Positions 55,305 through 63,617 of a stretch of DNA of 64,000 nucleotides are shown in pieces. Numbering within the stretch: position 1 is the first letter of the stretch; each line of letters begins with the position of its first letter. The notes beneath the pieces were generated by a model, which was not told the origin of the DNA, did not search any database, and worked only from the letters and a program-made list of their open reading frames with translations. The DNA comes from [Bacillus] selenitireducens MLS10. GTDB lineage: Bacteria > Bacillota > Bacilli > Bacillales > Salisediminibacteriaceae. The stretch spans positions 2,348,384 through 2,412,383 of the forward strand of contig NC_014219.1 of NCBI RefSeq assembly GCF_000093085.1. Direction: 5' to 3'. The position numbers were made by a program, and so were the translations under genes.

Positions 55305-55826
55305 TTATGGTACAAGAGATTCCAAGGCTTCAACTACCTGGCCTTCGGTTTTCCCGCCGATCTGTCTTTCCTTAACAGTTCCTTCATGGTCAATTAAGAA
55401 GACCGTGGGGAGACTTGCGACGCCATAGGCATTGCTGACAAGCATATTCCGGTCAATATAAAGAGGAAATGTAAGGTTTTGACGTTCTTTATGACGCTCA
55501 ACCTGCAGTGTTGTCTCATCAACATTGACGTTCAGAATGGTGACACCCTTCTCCCTGTATTCCTCTTCATGTTCCTGAAGATACTGCATCTTTTCCCTGC
55601 AATACACACAATAAGTTGCCCAGAAGTTCAAATAGATACCCTGTCCATTGTAATCTGTTAATTCAACATTCTCTCCATCGAGATCTTGTACAATGAAATT
55701 AGGTGCTGTGTCACCTGCATCCACAACCCCGCGTTCTTCTGAAAAATTCACATAAAGGGAATACCCCACTGCACCGATCATGACAATCAGAATCGAGAGA
55801 CGCATCAGAAACCGTTTATTCTTCAT
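55305..55826 (-). CDS. resA: Thiol-disulfide oxidoreductase ResA
   Basis: A 173-residue membrane-anchored thioredoxin-like protein that reduces the CxxC of apocytochrome c. An N-terminal membrane anchor (LSILIVMIGAVGYSLYVNF) is followed by the fold with APNFIVQDLDGENVEL and the active site FWATYCVYCREKMQYLQ near residue 72, a CxxC with the spacing of ResA but residues VY between the cysteines, where B. subtilis has EP. The glutamate and proline (SLPTVFLI) near the active site are present. The ATG at 55826 is used. Confidence 0.93.
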   Translation of the reverse strand: MKNKRFLMRLSILIVMIGAVGYSLYVNFSEERGVVDAGDTAPNFIVQDLDGENVELTDYNGQGIYLNFWATYCVYCREKMQYLQEHEEEYREKGVTILNVNVDETTLQVERHKERQNLTFPLYIDRNMLVSNAYGVASLPTVFLIDHEGTVKERQIGGKTEGQVVEALESLVP

Positions 55827-55906
55827 GTCTTTCACTCGCTTTCTATTTCACGATACGTACATCCTTATAATATCACTACATTGATAGTGTTTACAATTTC
55901 ACGATA

Positions 55907-56626
55907 CTATTTTTCTGCAATTTCCCTTAACGTTTTTACTTCGTGAGGTTTCAGTTCCCGCCAATCACCGGCATTCAACCCTTTTAAATCAAGAATGCCA
56001 TATCGCTCCCGCTTTAATTTCATGACGGGGAATCCTATAGCGTCAAACATACGTCGTACCTGCCGGTTTCTTCCTTCATGGATGGTAATCTCCACAACTG
56101 CCGTTCCTTTTCTCTTATCTGTTTTAATCACTTTCGTTTTCGCAGGGGCTGTTTTGCCGTCCTCAAGCACAATTCCCCGGTCAAGTTTTTTCAAGTCTTC
56201 ACGAAGCGGCAGCCCTTTTACTTTTGCAATATACGTCTTATGAATTCTGTATTTGGGATGCATAAGCAGATTGGCGAACTCACCATCATTTGTAAGAACA
56301 ATTAATCCCGACGTATCAAAGTCGAGTCTGCCTACGGGGAAAACTCTGAACTCGCCTGGTACGAGATCAATCACGGTTTTTCTTCCTTTATCATCACCGG
56401 CACTCGAAATTACGCCGGAAGGCTTGTAAAGTAAATAATAGACCGGCTCTTCTTTTTGTAATGGCACACCATCAACCGATATTTCATCCGTCTGTAAATC
56501 CGCCTTAGCCCCAACTTCTTTCACCTGATTACCGTTTACATACACACGGCCTTCTTCTATCAGTTTTTCCGCCTTTCGCCTCGATGTAATCCCGGCTTGT
56601 GCGATTAATTTTTGCAATCGTTCCAC
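55907..56626 (-). CDS. rluB: 23S rRNA pseudouridine synthase RluB
   Basis: A 239-residue pseudouridine synthase that modifies 23S rRNA. It has an N-terminal S4 RNA-binding domain (ERLQKLIAQAGITSRRKAEKLI) and the catalytic domain with the aspartate in PVGRLDFDTSGLIVLTNDG near residue 100 and EGRNRQVRRMFDAIGFPV near 191. The GTG at 56626 follows GGGAG by eight bases and gives the usual N-terminus. It precedes resA as in B. subtilis, where spmB lies upstream; here the upstream neighbour is a cytochrome b gene. Confidence 0.95.
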   Translation of the reverse strand: MERLQKLIAQAGITSRRKAEKLIEEGRVYVNGNQVKEVGAKADLQTDEISVDGVPLQKEEPVYYLLYKPSGVISSAGDDKGRKTVIDLVPGEFRVFPVGRLDFDTSGLIVLTNDGEFANLLMHPKYRIHKTYIAKVKGLPLREDLKKLDRGIVLEDGKTAPAKTKVIKTDKRKGTAVVEITIHEGRNRQVRRMFDAIGFPVMKLKRERYGILDLKGLNAGDWRELKPHEVKTLREIAEK

Positions 56627-56706
56627 GTTTACCACTCCCAATATAAGTTCCACTTATCCTAAAGATGTCTCAACATTTAATTTTAACCGTTTTCGAAAGA
56701 CAACAC

Positions 56707-56737
56707 AATAAAAAGCACACCGGTATGACCGATGTGC
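56707..56737 (-). terminator. Terminator after the cytochrome b gene
   Basis: GCACATCGGT and ACCGGTGTGC form a 10-bp stem with one G-U pair and a CAT loop, followed on the minus strand by TTTTTATT. Confidence 0.88.
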
Positions 56738-56744
56738 CCAGAGA

Positions 56745-57440
56745 TTAAGAGACTTTCTTTTTCTTTTTGCGTTTCTTTTCCTGCAACTCTTCATACCAAA
56801 GAGAATGCCTGTGTTTGATATAGTCTTTATCGACTTTTCCGGTAAACATGCCCGGCATCATTTTGCGGTTATCCTTAAAGAGAAACGCAGCCATATGACC
56901 GATAAAGGCAAAAATGATGAGGACAGTCCCGATATTGTGACCATTTGTCATGATCACCATCATTGAATTCGAGAGGCTGCCTCCGGCGACATTCTGATAC
57001 ACTTTAAATGCACCTGTGACGATTAACAAAATAATCGAAACGGCAAACAAAGCATAAGCTAGGCGCTGTTCAGGCAAATATTTATGACTTGGCGGTTCTT
57101 CCTGTTTCAGAATCATCGCTTTCATCAGATGGTATGAACCTTTGACATCCCCTTTTCTCGGTATGATGGCAAACTCTTTTCGGATGAGATGGTGAATAGC
57201 GTGAAAAATGACCGTAAAGATCAGGACACTTGCGGCAATGTAATGCACCCAAAGCGTAATTTCATAACTTTGCAGCCATTCGAGCATAGCCGGTGGATTC
57301 GGACCGAGATAGCGCCCGTAAAGCGGCATTTGACCAAGACCCGTTATTATCAGCATAATGATGGAAATTGCTGCCGTCCAGTGAACGAAGCGGTTCACTT
57401 TAGGTTGACGGACCATTTTTTCTCTTGTCTGTTTACTCAT
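56745..57440 (-). CDS. Cytochrome b subunit, FdnI/formate dehydrogenase gamma-like
   Basis: A 231-residue membrane protein with four predicted helices. Candidate haem ligands are histidines in NRFVHWTAAISI near residue 19, VHYIAASVLIFTVIFHAIHHL near 64-84 and NGHNIGTVLIIFAFIGHMAA near 165-184, the pattern of di-haem b subunits of membrane formate dehydrogenases and related molybdoenzymes. The C-terminal tail is lysine-rich and cytoplasmic. The ATG at 57440 follows GGAGG and overlaps the end of the Fe-S gene. It should pass electrons from the outer Fe-S subunit to menaquinone, or the reverse. Confidence 0.82.
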   Translation of the reverse strand: MSKQTREKMVRQPKVNRFVHWTAAISIIMLIITGLGQMPLYGRYLGPNPPAMLEWLQSYEITLWVHYIAASVLIFTVIFHAIHHLIRKEFAIIPRKGDVKGSYHLMKAMILKQEEPPSHKYLPEQRLAYALFAVSIILLIVTGAFKVYQNVAGGSLSNSMMVIMTNGHNIGTVLIIFAFIGHMAAFLFKDNRKMMPGMFTGKVDKDYIKHRHSLWYEELQEKKRKKKKKVS

Positions 57441-58446
57441 CGGATGCCGCCTCCTTTTCACCCTTCATCGTCTTATAAGCTGTGATCCCCGCAGCTGCTG
57501 CACCTGCTACCGGGGCAATCATCATCGCAAGGGTAAACCCGTGTGCAGTATATAGGAGATTTTCCACTTCCGGTTTCATATGCGGCCTGCCTGGACGCTG
57601 ATCATTCGTTTCCTGTTTCTCTTCCTCGATTGCCTGGTCAATTTTTTCATAAGGCACCTGAGACACATAAAAGGTGTGCGTACCCCCGTTCTCGTCGTCC
57701 CCGTAAACAAATCCGTCCATGTCATTGGCTCTTCTTCTTGCTTCTGCACGCATCTCCTCAAGAGGACCAAAGGTGATCGCATCCCTTGGACAGGATGTTT
57801 CACAAGCCGGCTTCTCCCCTTTCTCAAGAAGATCCACACACATATCACATTTGTACATCACACCGCCTCCCGCGAAGGTTGGTGCAATGCTCTGATAGAT
57901 GCCAACACCCGCCTGACGCTGAGGAATATCCCACGGACAGGCTGAGCGGCATTTCGCCCCACCCATGCAAAAATCCTGATCGATATGAACCGCACCGTGT
58001 TCACTTTTATAAATCACACCAAACGGACAAAGCTTCTGACAGGTTGCATCATCACAATGCATACATCTTCTCGGCACATGCACCATTTGTTTCTCCCCGT
58101 TGTGCTCGACTTCTACCGAGTCAACAAATGTCCAATTATACGGTGTCAGCCGATCGATGCGATCCTGTTCATCCGACCAGTCTTCGTGATGATCTCTCGG
58201 CCAGTAATCCTGAATCGGCTTCTCCGGCTGTGGAAATTTACTTTCATTCTTCGTTTTACAAGCTGCAACACACAGCGGTGTATTTTCATATTCACAGCCA
58301 TCACATTTACTTAAATCAATAATGGATCCGATTTGTTTGTCATCATCAATCCCCGATGCTGACACCCATTTCTGGGATGTGGTCATCACAGCAGCTGTTG
58401 CAGTTGCTGCAGATGCGCGTTTCAAAAAATTTCTTCTGTTCATCAT
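57433..58446 (-). CDS. Tat-exported four-cluster Fe-S protein, FdhB/HybA-like
   Basis: A 337-residue electron-transfer subunit. It begins with a Tat signal (NRRNFLKRASAAT) and an alanine-rich h-region, so it is exported folded with its clusters. Four ferredoxin-like cysteine groups follow: CDGCEYENTPLCVAAC near residue 48, CMHCDDATCQKLCP near 128, CMGGAKCRSACP near 160 and CDMCVDLLEKGEKPACETSCP-like residues near 200. A C-terminal membrane helix is near residues 300-322. This resembles the beta subunit of formate dehydrogenase-N or HybA. No molybdopterin catalytic subunit is encoded beside it. Confidence 0.85.
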   Translation of the reverse strand: MMNRRNFLKRASAATATAAVMTTSQKWVSASGIDDDKQIGSIIDLSKCDGCEYENTPLCVAACKTKNESKFPQPEKPIQDYWPRDHHEDWSDEQDRIDRLTPYNWTFVDSVEVEHNGEKQMVHVPRRCMHCDDATCQKLCPFGVIYKSEHGAVHIDQDFCMGGAKCRSACPWDIPQRQAGVGIYQSIAPTFAGGGVMYKCDMCVDLLEKGEKPACETSCPRDAITFGPLEEMRAEARRRANDMDGFVYGDDENGGTHTFYVSQVPYEKIDQAIEEEKQETNDQRPGRPHMKPEVENLLYTAHGFTLAMMIAPVAGAAAAGITAYKTMKGEKEAASDE

Positions 58447-58661
58447 AGCAGTTCCCCCCTGTTATTCATTCATTGATACTTATACCCCTACAAGTATGTT
58501 ACCGTTCGCACATATAAAATTCAACCCCGCATTTGTGACGCTTTTGTGAACTCCTTATATCCAAAACAGAATAAGATGTTATTCAGAAAATCTTCCGCTC
58601 AGTTAAATCATATGCAGATCTGTATTAACTTTTGATAGAATGACAGTAAGGAGGTGAGGAT

Positions 58662-59222
58662 ATGTCTTTGGATCATTTATTGTCAGTAGCCATCCTCACT
58701 GTGCAGATCATTGGATTTCTCTTCATTGGAATCATGATAAGAAACAGGAGTGGACGATCCGCCGGTCGTCAGACCCCATACAAACCTGAACAGCAGCCTG
58801 AGCCAAAAGTACATTACCGGCAGGCGCCGCCAATGCCTGATCATCCAATCGTGCATCAAAAATGGCGCGATGAAGTGAAACGGACGATTGAACTCCAATG
58901 CCTGAGTATTCGAAACGCCGTATCAAAACAAACTGTAGACATTCATCAGAAAGAAATAGAATTTGCACCACGCCAGTTTTTATTTGATGAAGATGTATTA
59001 CAGGAAGTCTATGATCAGGAAGAACGTGATCTGTTGAAGACGTTCCTTGAGACGTACCATAAATATCTAGAACTGCATTGGTTGACTAAAGATCAGCGTC
59101 TGAAGACCGTATTTTCCGGACGAATTTCAAACGTTGATTCAGAGGCAGGAAGAATGGTATACCGGTCCAAGGTGGTCGTGAAAGAATTCGACAGGTTGTT
59201 AAACGAACTCCGAAAGTCATGA
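58662..59222 (+). CDS. Membrane-anchored protein of unknown function
   Basis: A 186-residue protein with an N-terminal membrane helix (residues about 5-27, SVAILTVQIIGFLFIGIMI), a short proline- and glutamine-rich basic linker to about residue 60, then a charged helical domain of about 120 residues (KWRDEVKRTIELQCLSIRN and EERDLLKTFLETYHKYLEL). A strong ribosome site AAGGAGGTGAGG and a terminator show that it is expressed. It is encoded divergently from the Fe-S gene and convergently to ypuI. I do not recognise the family. Confidence 0.75.
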   Translation: MSLDHLLSVAILTVQIIGFLFIGIMIRNRSGRSAGRQTPYKPEQQPEPKVHYRQAPPMPDHPIVHQKWRDEVKRTIELQCLSIRNAVSKQTVDIHQKEIEFAPRQFLFDEDVLQEVYDQEERDLLKTFLETYHKYLELHWLTKDQRLKTVFSGRISNVDSEAGRMVYRSKVVVKEFDRLLNELRKS

Positions 59223-59239
59223 AAACCATTACTCGTCGA

Positions 59240-59277
59240 AAAAAACAGGCAGGAGAAAGTCTCCTTGCCTGTTTTTA
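59240..59277. terminator. Bidirectional terminator between the unknown gene and ypuI
   Basis: AAAAACAGGCAGGAGA pairs with TCTCCTTGCCTGTTTTT with one bulged base. T-runs occur on both sides, so it serves both converging genes. Confidence 0.88.
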
Positions 59278-59281
59278 ATGC

Positions 59282-59782
59282 TTATTTACGCGATTCCTGC
59301 TGTCGAAGTCTCGTTCTGAAATCTGTTTCATAATAATCCAGATCTTCTCTCATTTCCTGAAGAGGTCCCTCGATGGAACGGATCAGCTTTTTCAGCTGTT
59401 CACTGACTTCTGTACGGAAATGAATCGCATTTTTACCGGTGTAGGCTGCTCTGCTGTCTTCATACCAGACATCATAATGCGGTTGAAAAAATTCCTCTAC
59501 ACATTGGTGGAATACCCAAAACAAGGTTTTTTCTGCAGCGGTCTTGCGGAATTTTTCGCTTTTCAGAAGCAGTTGCCCTGATTCCATTCCCTCATCGAAA
59601 TAAACAAGCAATCTTCTCAGCTGATCAAACAGAAGCTCAATCTCTTCCTGTGATGACCCTTCCGCATTTTTCAACTGTGATTCCACCGTTTCCTGATTCA
59701 AAAACGTACGGATATTTAAGCTCGTTTCCTTTAATGACGTAACCGTTGATTCAAGCTGTTCTTTTACAAGTTCATTTCCCAT
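59282..59782 (-). CDS. ypuI: YpuI-like protein (DUF3907)
   Basis: A 166-residue helical cytosolic protein of unknown function. It starts NELVKEQLESTVTSLKETSLNIRTFLNQET in two blocks, with VFHQCVEEFFQPHYDVWYEDSRAAYTG-type central residues (PHYDVWYEDSRAAY near 102) that are the family hallmark as I remember it. It follows scpB as in B. subtilis, where dacB is the next gene; dacB is absent here. Confidence 0.85.
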   Translation of the reverse strand: MGNELVKEQLESTVTSLKETSLNIRTFLNQETVESQLKNAEGSSQEEIELLFDQLRRLLVYFDEGMESGQLLLKSEKFRKTAAEKTLFWVFHQCVEEFFQPHYDVWYEDSRAAYTGKNAIHFRTEVSEQLKKLIRSIEGPLQEMREDLDYYETDFRTRLRQQESRK

Positions 59783-59795
59783 GTCTGTTCTCCCC

Positions 59796-60389
59796 TTATC
59801 TGATTGTATTGACTGCCTGATCTTCTCTCATATGATGAAACAAATCAAGTTCGTTTTGAACATCCTGTTCATCAATATGCTCGGACAGTTCGGGCAATTC
59901 GTCAAGTGAAGTTAACCCAAACTGTTCCAAAAACTTACGGGTTGTTCCAAAAAGGATGGCCCTGCCTGTTCCTTCAACTCTTCCTGCTTCCCTGATCAAT
60001 TCTTTTGATACAAGTGTCCGAATCGGACGTTCTGATTTCACTCCCCGAATATCTTCGATCTCGATTCTTGATATCGGTTGCCTGTAGGCTATGATGGCCA
60101 GACACTCAAGAGCTGCTTGTGAAAGGGTGGTCGAAGCAGGTGACTGGACCAACTTCTTAAAGAAAGGGGCATGTTCTTCTTTTGTGGTTAATTGATACAC
60201 GCCACCGGATTCAACGATTTGAAGACCCCGTCCGGATGATGCAAAAAGTTCCCGCATTTCATTGAGGTAGAACTTTAAGGATTTCCGGTCAATGGACAAA
60301 ACATCCATCATTTGTTTTTCATCAATACCTTCTTCGCCACTGACAAATAATAATCCTTCAATGACTGCTTTTACTTCCTGGCTTTGCAA
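59796..60389 (-). CDS. scpB: Segregation and condensation protein B
   Basis: ScpB is the winged-helix partner of ScpA in the SMC condensin complex, which folds and separates chromosomes. The 197-residue protein has IEGLLFVSGEEGIDEKQMMDVL at the start and the characteristic ALECLAIIAYRQPISRIEIEDIRGVKS in the middle (near residue 89), then FGTTRKFLEQFGL near 147. It is three bases downstream of scpA. Confidence 0.96.
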   Translation of the reverse strand: MQSQEVKAVIEGLLFVSGEEGIDEKQMMDVLSIDRKSLKFYLNEMRELFASSGRGLQIVESGGVYQLTTKEEHAPFFKKLVQSPASTTLSQAALECLAIIAYRQPISRIEIEDIRGVKSERPIRTLVSKELIREAGRVEGTGRAILFGTTRKFLEQFGLTSLDELPELSEHIDEQDVQNELDLFHHMREDQAVNTIR

Positions 60390-60392
60390 TCT

Positions 60393-61133
60393 TCAGACCT
60401 CCCGGCGATATATCCAAATATCGTGAAAATTATCAGGTTGTTCGCACCTGACTGCCTTTGATTTCATTAACTCAAGCAGAGCAAGAAATGTGACAACACG
60501 CTCATGAGAGGAGCGTTCTTCAACCAGCAAAGAAAATGTCGATACACCTTGATTTCTCCCCAGACTTTGCATGATATAACCCATTTGCGTTTCAATCGGG
60601 ACAGCGTCACGTTGCACTTTTCTTAAGACCGGTTTATAACGTTCATGACGTTTGTTCATCTTCTTGAAAGCTTTCAGCATGTCATAGATTGAGGCATTCA
60701 GCTGCGCTTCCTGATCCTCTTTATTAAGAAAGGGTGTGAGGTCGGTCATGGGTCTCGAGAAGAGATCACTTCGTTTACTTTCCCGTTCCTTCAAATCAGA
60801 GGCGGCATCTTTGTAACGCTTATATTCGATCAGCTTCTGCATCAGTTCATCCCTTGGGTCCTCTTCATAGTCCAGTATATCCTCATCAAGTATTTCTTCT
60901 TCCACAGGAAGCAGAAGTTTGCTTTTCATTTGAAGCAACGTCGCCGCCATAACTAGATACTCACTGGCAATATCCAAATGCAAAACTTGCATGGCGTGTA
61001 TGTAAGTCATGTACTGCTCAGTGATCTCCCTGACCGGGATATCATATAAATCAAGGTCATTTTTTTGAATCAGGTGCAGCAGAAGATCCAAAGGGCCTTC
61101 AAAGCTGTGGAGTTTGACACTGTATTGCAACAT
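60393..61133 (-). CDS. scpA: Segregation and condensation protein A
   Basis: The kleisin subunit of the bacterial condensin. The 246-residue protein starts YSVKLHSFEGPLDLLLHLIQ with the family motif FEGPLDLLL, followed by DLYDIPVREITEQYM near residue 29 and ASEYLVMAATLLQMKSKLLLP near 58. The C-terminal winged helix ends with FLALLELMKSKAV near 218. It links the SMC heads with ScpB. Confidence 0.96.
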   Translation of the reverse strand: MLQYSVKLHSFEGPLDLLLHLIQKNDLDLYDIPVREITEQYMTYIHAMQVLHLDIASEYLVMAATLLQMKSKLLLPVEEEILDEDILDYEEDPRDELMQKLIEYKRYKDAASDLKERESKRSDLFSRPMTDLTPFLNKEDQEAQLNASIYDMLKAFKKMNKRHERYKPVLRKVQRDAVPIETQMGYIMQSLGRNQGVSTFSLLVEERSSHERVVTFLALLELMKSKAVRCEQPDNFHDIWIYRREV

Positions 61134-61279
61134 AAACCCTCAATCCCTTCCTAGTTTGCATTATATCATAAAGATAAACTGCCGATAACAGTCTCTTATG
61201 CCTTCACATCGTTCTCTGATTCAGCTATGATGAAGTAGAAATGATCTAACTTGAATCCTGACTGATGGAGGAATGTCTC

Positions 61280-61798
61280 ATGCCAATCTATTCTGAATCG
61301 TATATTGACTACTTGATACACTTTCAGGCAACCCGGGATTATTTTGAATGTCATGAAATCATGGAGGAATACTGGCTCGAAAATGACCGCGATAAAAAGT
61401 GGCTGACCCTGATTCAACTTGCTGTTGCAGTTTATCATGAGCGACAAAAAAACCGGAAGGGCAGTCTCAGACTTTACAGGAAAGTACTGAGTCACCTTGA
61501 TGAAACACCGGGTATGCTTACGGAACTCGCCATTAACGAGGATGCTGTGATCAGTGAAGTTAAGCGGCGCATCCAGATCAATCTCGAAAATGGGCCTTTC
61601 GAAAATTTCGACTTGCCTCTAACCGATCCAGACCTTGAAAAGCAGTGCCAAACAAAAGCTATCAAGATGAACGCCGAATGGTTATCACATCCCGAAGACA
61701 TTGATTTGATGTATAAACACAAACTGCGGGACCGGTCTGATGTCATTGAAGCGAGAGAACAATCCAAAGAACTGAAACAAAAAGAAAGAGGACGCTGA
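61280..61798 (+). CDS. DUF309 protein (YpuF-like)
   Basis: A 172-residue helical protein. The DUF309 core is YLIHFQATRDYFECHEIMEEYW near residues 11-32 with the FHxxH/E-type pattern (RDYFECHEIMEE). It lies divergently next to scpA, the place of B. subtilis ypuF. The ATG at 61280 follows GGAGG by eight bases; the frame start at 61265 has no ribosome site. The function is unknown. Confidence 0.85.
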   Translation: MPIYSESYIDYLIHFQATRDYFECHEIMEEYWLENDRDKKWLTLIQLAVAVYHERQKNRKGSLRLYRKVLSHLDETPGMLTELAINEDAVISEVKRRIQINLENGPFENFDLPLTDPDLEKQCQTKAIKMNAEWLSHPEDIDLMYKHKLRDRSDVIEAREQSKELKQKERGR

Positions 61799-61822
61799 CT
61801 GAAATCAGTGTCCTCTTTCTTG
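61784..61822 (+). terminator. Terminator of the DUF309 gene
   Basis: GAAAGAGGAC and GTCCTCTTTC form a 10-bp outer stem with an inner ACTGA/TCAGT pairing, followed by TTG. The stop codon lies inside the stem. Confidence 0.8.
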
Positions 61823-61876
61823 TGATGACTCCATAATTTTTTGGTACCTCAGCCTGTTAAACTTCTGCTGCCGCGA

Positions 61877-62344
61877 TCAATCAAACTGTTTAACAAGACT
61901 TGCCATCTCAATGGCACCCATCGCTGCATCCCAGCCTTTGTTACCGGCTTTAGTCCCTGCACGCTCTACCGCCTGCTCAATCGTGTCCGTTGTCAAGACG
62001 CCAAAGATTGTCGGCACGCCGCTTTGCATGGAGATCTGGGCCACACCCTTCGCGACCTCACTGCATACATAGTCAAAGTGAGGCGTGGATCCACGGATTA
62101 CAGTCCCGAGTGTAATGACCGCATCGTAATCACCTGATTCAGCCATCTTCTTCGCGATCATCGGGATTTCAAACGCTCCTGGTACCCATGCCACATCTAC
62201 ATGCTCGTCATCAATACCGTGTCTTTTGAGCGCATCCTGCGCACCGCCCAAAAGCTTGCTCGTAATAAATTCGTTAAATCGTCCTACGACGATTCCGATT
62301 TTCAATTCCGTGCCTACTAAATGTCCTTCAAATGATTTTCCCAT
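61877..62344 (-). CDS. ribH: 6,7-dimethyl-8-ribityllumazine synthase
   Basis: RibH condenses the ribulose-phosphate derived butanone with the ribitylaminouracil to form lumazine. The 155-residue product has [20 protein letters not shown] near residue 18, [17 protein letters not shown] near 50, and the catalytic histidine in [18 protein letters not shown] near 83. The ATG at 62344 has nine bases after AGGAGG; the ATG at 62353 abuts it. It assembles into a 60-subunit shell in related species. Confidence 0.95.
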   Translation of the reverse strand: MGKSFEGHLVGTELKIGIVVGRFNEFITSKLLGGAQDALKRHGIDDEHVDVAWVPGAFEIPMIAKKMAESGDYDAVITLGTVIRGSTPHFDYVCSEVAKGVAQISMQSGVPTIFGVLTTDTIEQAVERAGTKAGNKGWDAAMGAIEMASLVKQFD

Positions 62345-62400
62345 TGTTTTCATCCTCCTGAAAGTGTTTGTATATTCGATCTACAGGTCATGCATACCCT

Positions 62401-63600
62401 TTACAGATGCAGCATATGACCCAGTTTATCGCGTTTTGTTTTCAGATACTTTTCGTTTTCCGCAGAATGAGCAAGCTGAAGCTGAACCCGTTCCACAATT
62501 TCCAGGTCATAGCCGTCCAAGCCTTTTACTTTTCGCGGATTATTTGTTAAGAGACGCATCTTTTTCACGCCCAAATCTTTAAGAATTTGAGCACCGATTC
62601 CGTAATCGCGGAGGTCTGGGGCAAATCCAAGTTTTTCGTTGGCTTCTACGGTATCATAGCCTTCCTCCTGCAGTTTATACGCCCTCATTTTGTTTAATAA
62701 ACCAATGCCGCGCCCTTCCTGTCTCATATATAAAAGGATTCCTGAACCGGCCTGTTCAATCTGACTGAGCGCTGCTTCAAGCTGCGGCCCGCAGTCACAA
62801 CGCTTGGACCCGAATACATCACCCGTCAGACACTCGGAATGAACCCTGACAAGCGTTGGCTTTTCACCGCCAATGTCCCCTTTGACCAGAGCAACATGCT
62901 CCTTACCGTCAACAATATTGGAATATCCGACAGCACGGAACTCACCAAGTTCCGTCGGCAGATCAATCTCCACTTCCCGCTTAATCAGCTGGTCTTTGCG
63001 ATTCCGGTATTTAATGAGGTCTTTAATAGTTACCATTTTAAGACCAAATTCATCTTTTACTTTCTTCAAGTCCGGAACCCGCGCCATTTCGCCATCTTCT
63101 TTAATAATCTCACAAATCACCCCTGCTGGCTTTGCACCACTCATTCTTGCAAGATCCACCGCAGCTTCCGTATGACCTGCTCTTCTCAGCACGCCTCCGT
63201 CTTTTGCAACGAGAGGGAAGATATGTCCGGGACGTTGAAAGTCCATAGGCTTCGTCGTCTCATCTATCAGTGCTTTAATCGTCAATGAACGCTCTGACGC
63301 AGAGATGCCTGTCGTCGTATGCTTATGATCAATACTGATGGTAAACGCCGTACCGTGCGGATCGGAATTCCGGTCGACCATCGGATCAAGATTAAGTTTT
63401 CTCGCGCGTTCCTTCGTAATAGGTGCGCAGACGAGCCCCCGGCCGTGCTTAATCATGAAATTGATCACTTCCGGCGAAGCCTTTTCAGCCAAGGCCACAA
63501 AATCGCCTTCGTTTTCCCTGTCTTCATCGTCGCAGACAATCACGACATCCCCTTGTGCCAACGCATAGATGGCTTCTTCAATCGGATCAAAAATACTCAT
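62401..63600 (-). CDS. ribBA: Bifunctional DHBP synthase / GTP cyclohydrolase II
   Basis: A 399-residue fusion. The N-terminal half is 3,4-dihydroxy-2-butanone 4-phosphate synthase, with [18 protein letters not shown] near residue 23 and [14 protein letters not shown] near 138. The C-terminal half is GTP cyclohydrolase II, with the zinc-binding cysteines in [15 protein letters not shown] near 255 and [10 protein letters not shown] near 290. Both active sites look intact. The ATG at 63600 follows GGAGG. This is ribA of B. subtilis. Confidence 0.96.
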   Translation of the reverse strand: MSIFDPIEEAIYALAQGDVVIVCDDEDRENEGDFVALAEKASPEVINFMIKHGRGLVCAPITKERARKLNLDPMVDRNSDPHGTAFTISIDHKHTTTGISASERSLTIKALIDETTKPMDFQRPGHIFPLVAKDGGVLRRAGHTEAAVDLARMSGAKPAGVICEIIKEDGEMARVPDLKKVKDEFGLKMVTIKDLIKYRNRKDQLIKREVEIDLPTELGEFRAVGYSNIVDGKEHVALVKGDIGGEKPTLVRVHSECLTGDVFGSKRCDCGPQLEAALSQIEQAGSGILLYMRQEGRGIGLLNKMRAYKLQEEGYDTVEANEKLGFAPDLRDYGIGAQILKDLGVKKMRLLTNNPRKVKGLDGYDLEIVERVQLQLAHSAENEKYLKTKRDKLGHMLHL

Positions 63601-63617
63601 TTCAATCAACCTCCCTG

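Noticed and set aside
57786-58322. 178-residue plus-strand frame opposite the Fe-S protein gene
   Set aside because: It is rich in His, Cys and Pro as the mirror of a cysteine-rich gene, has no ribosome site, and the minus-strand frame carries all cluster motifs and a Tat signal.
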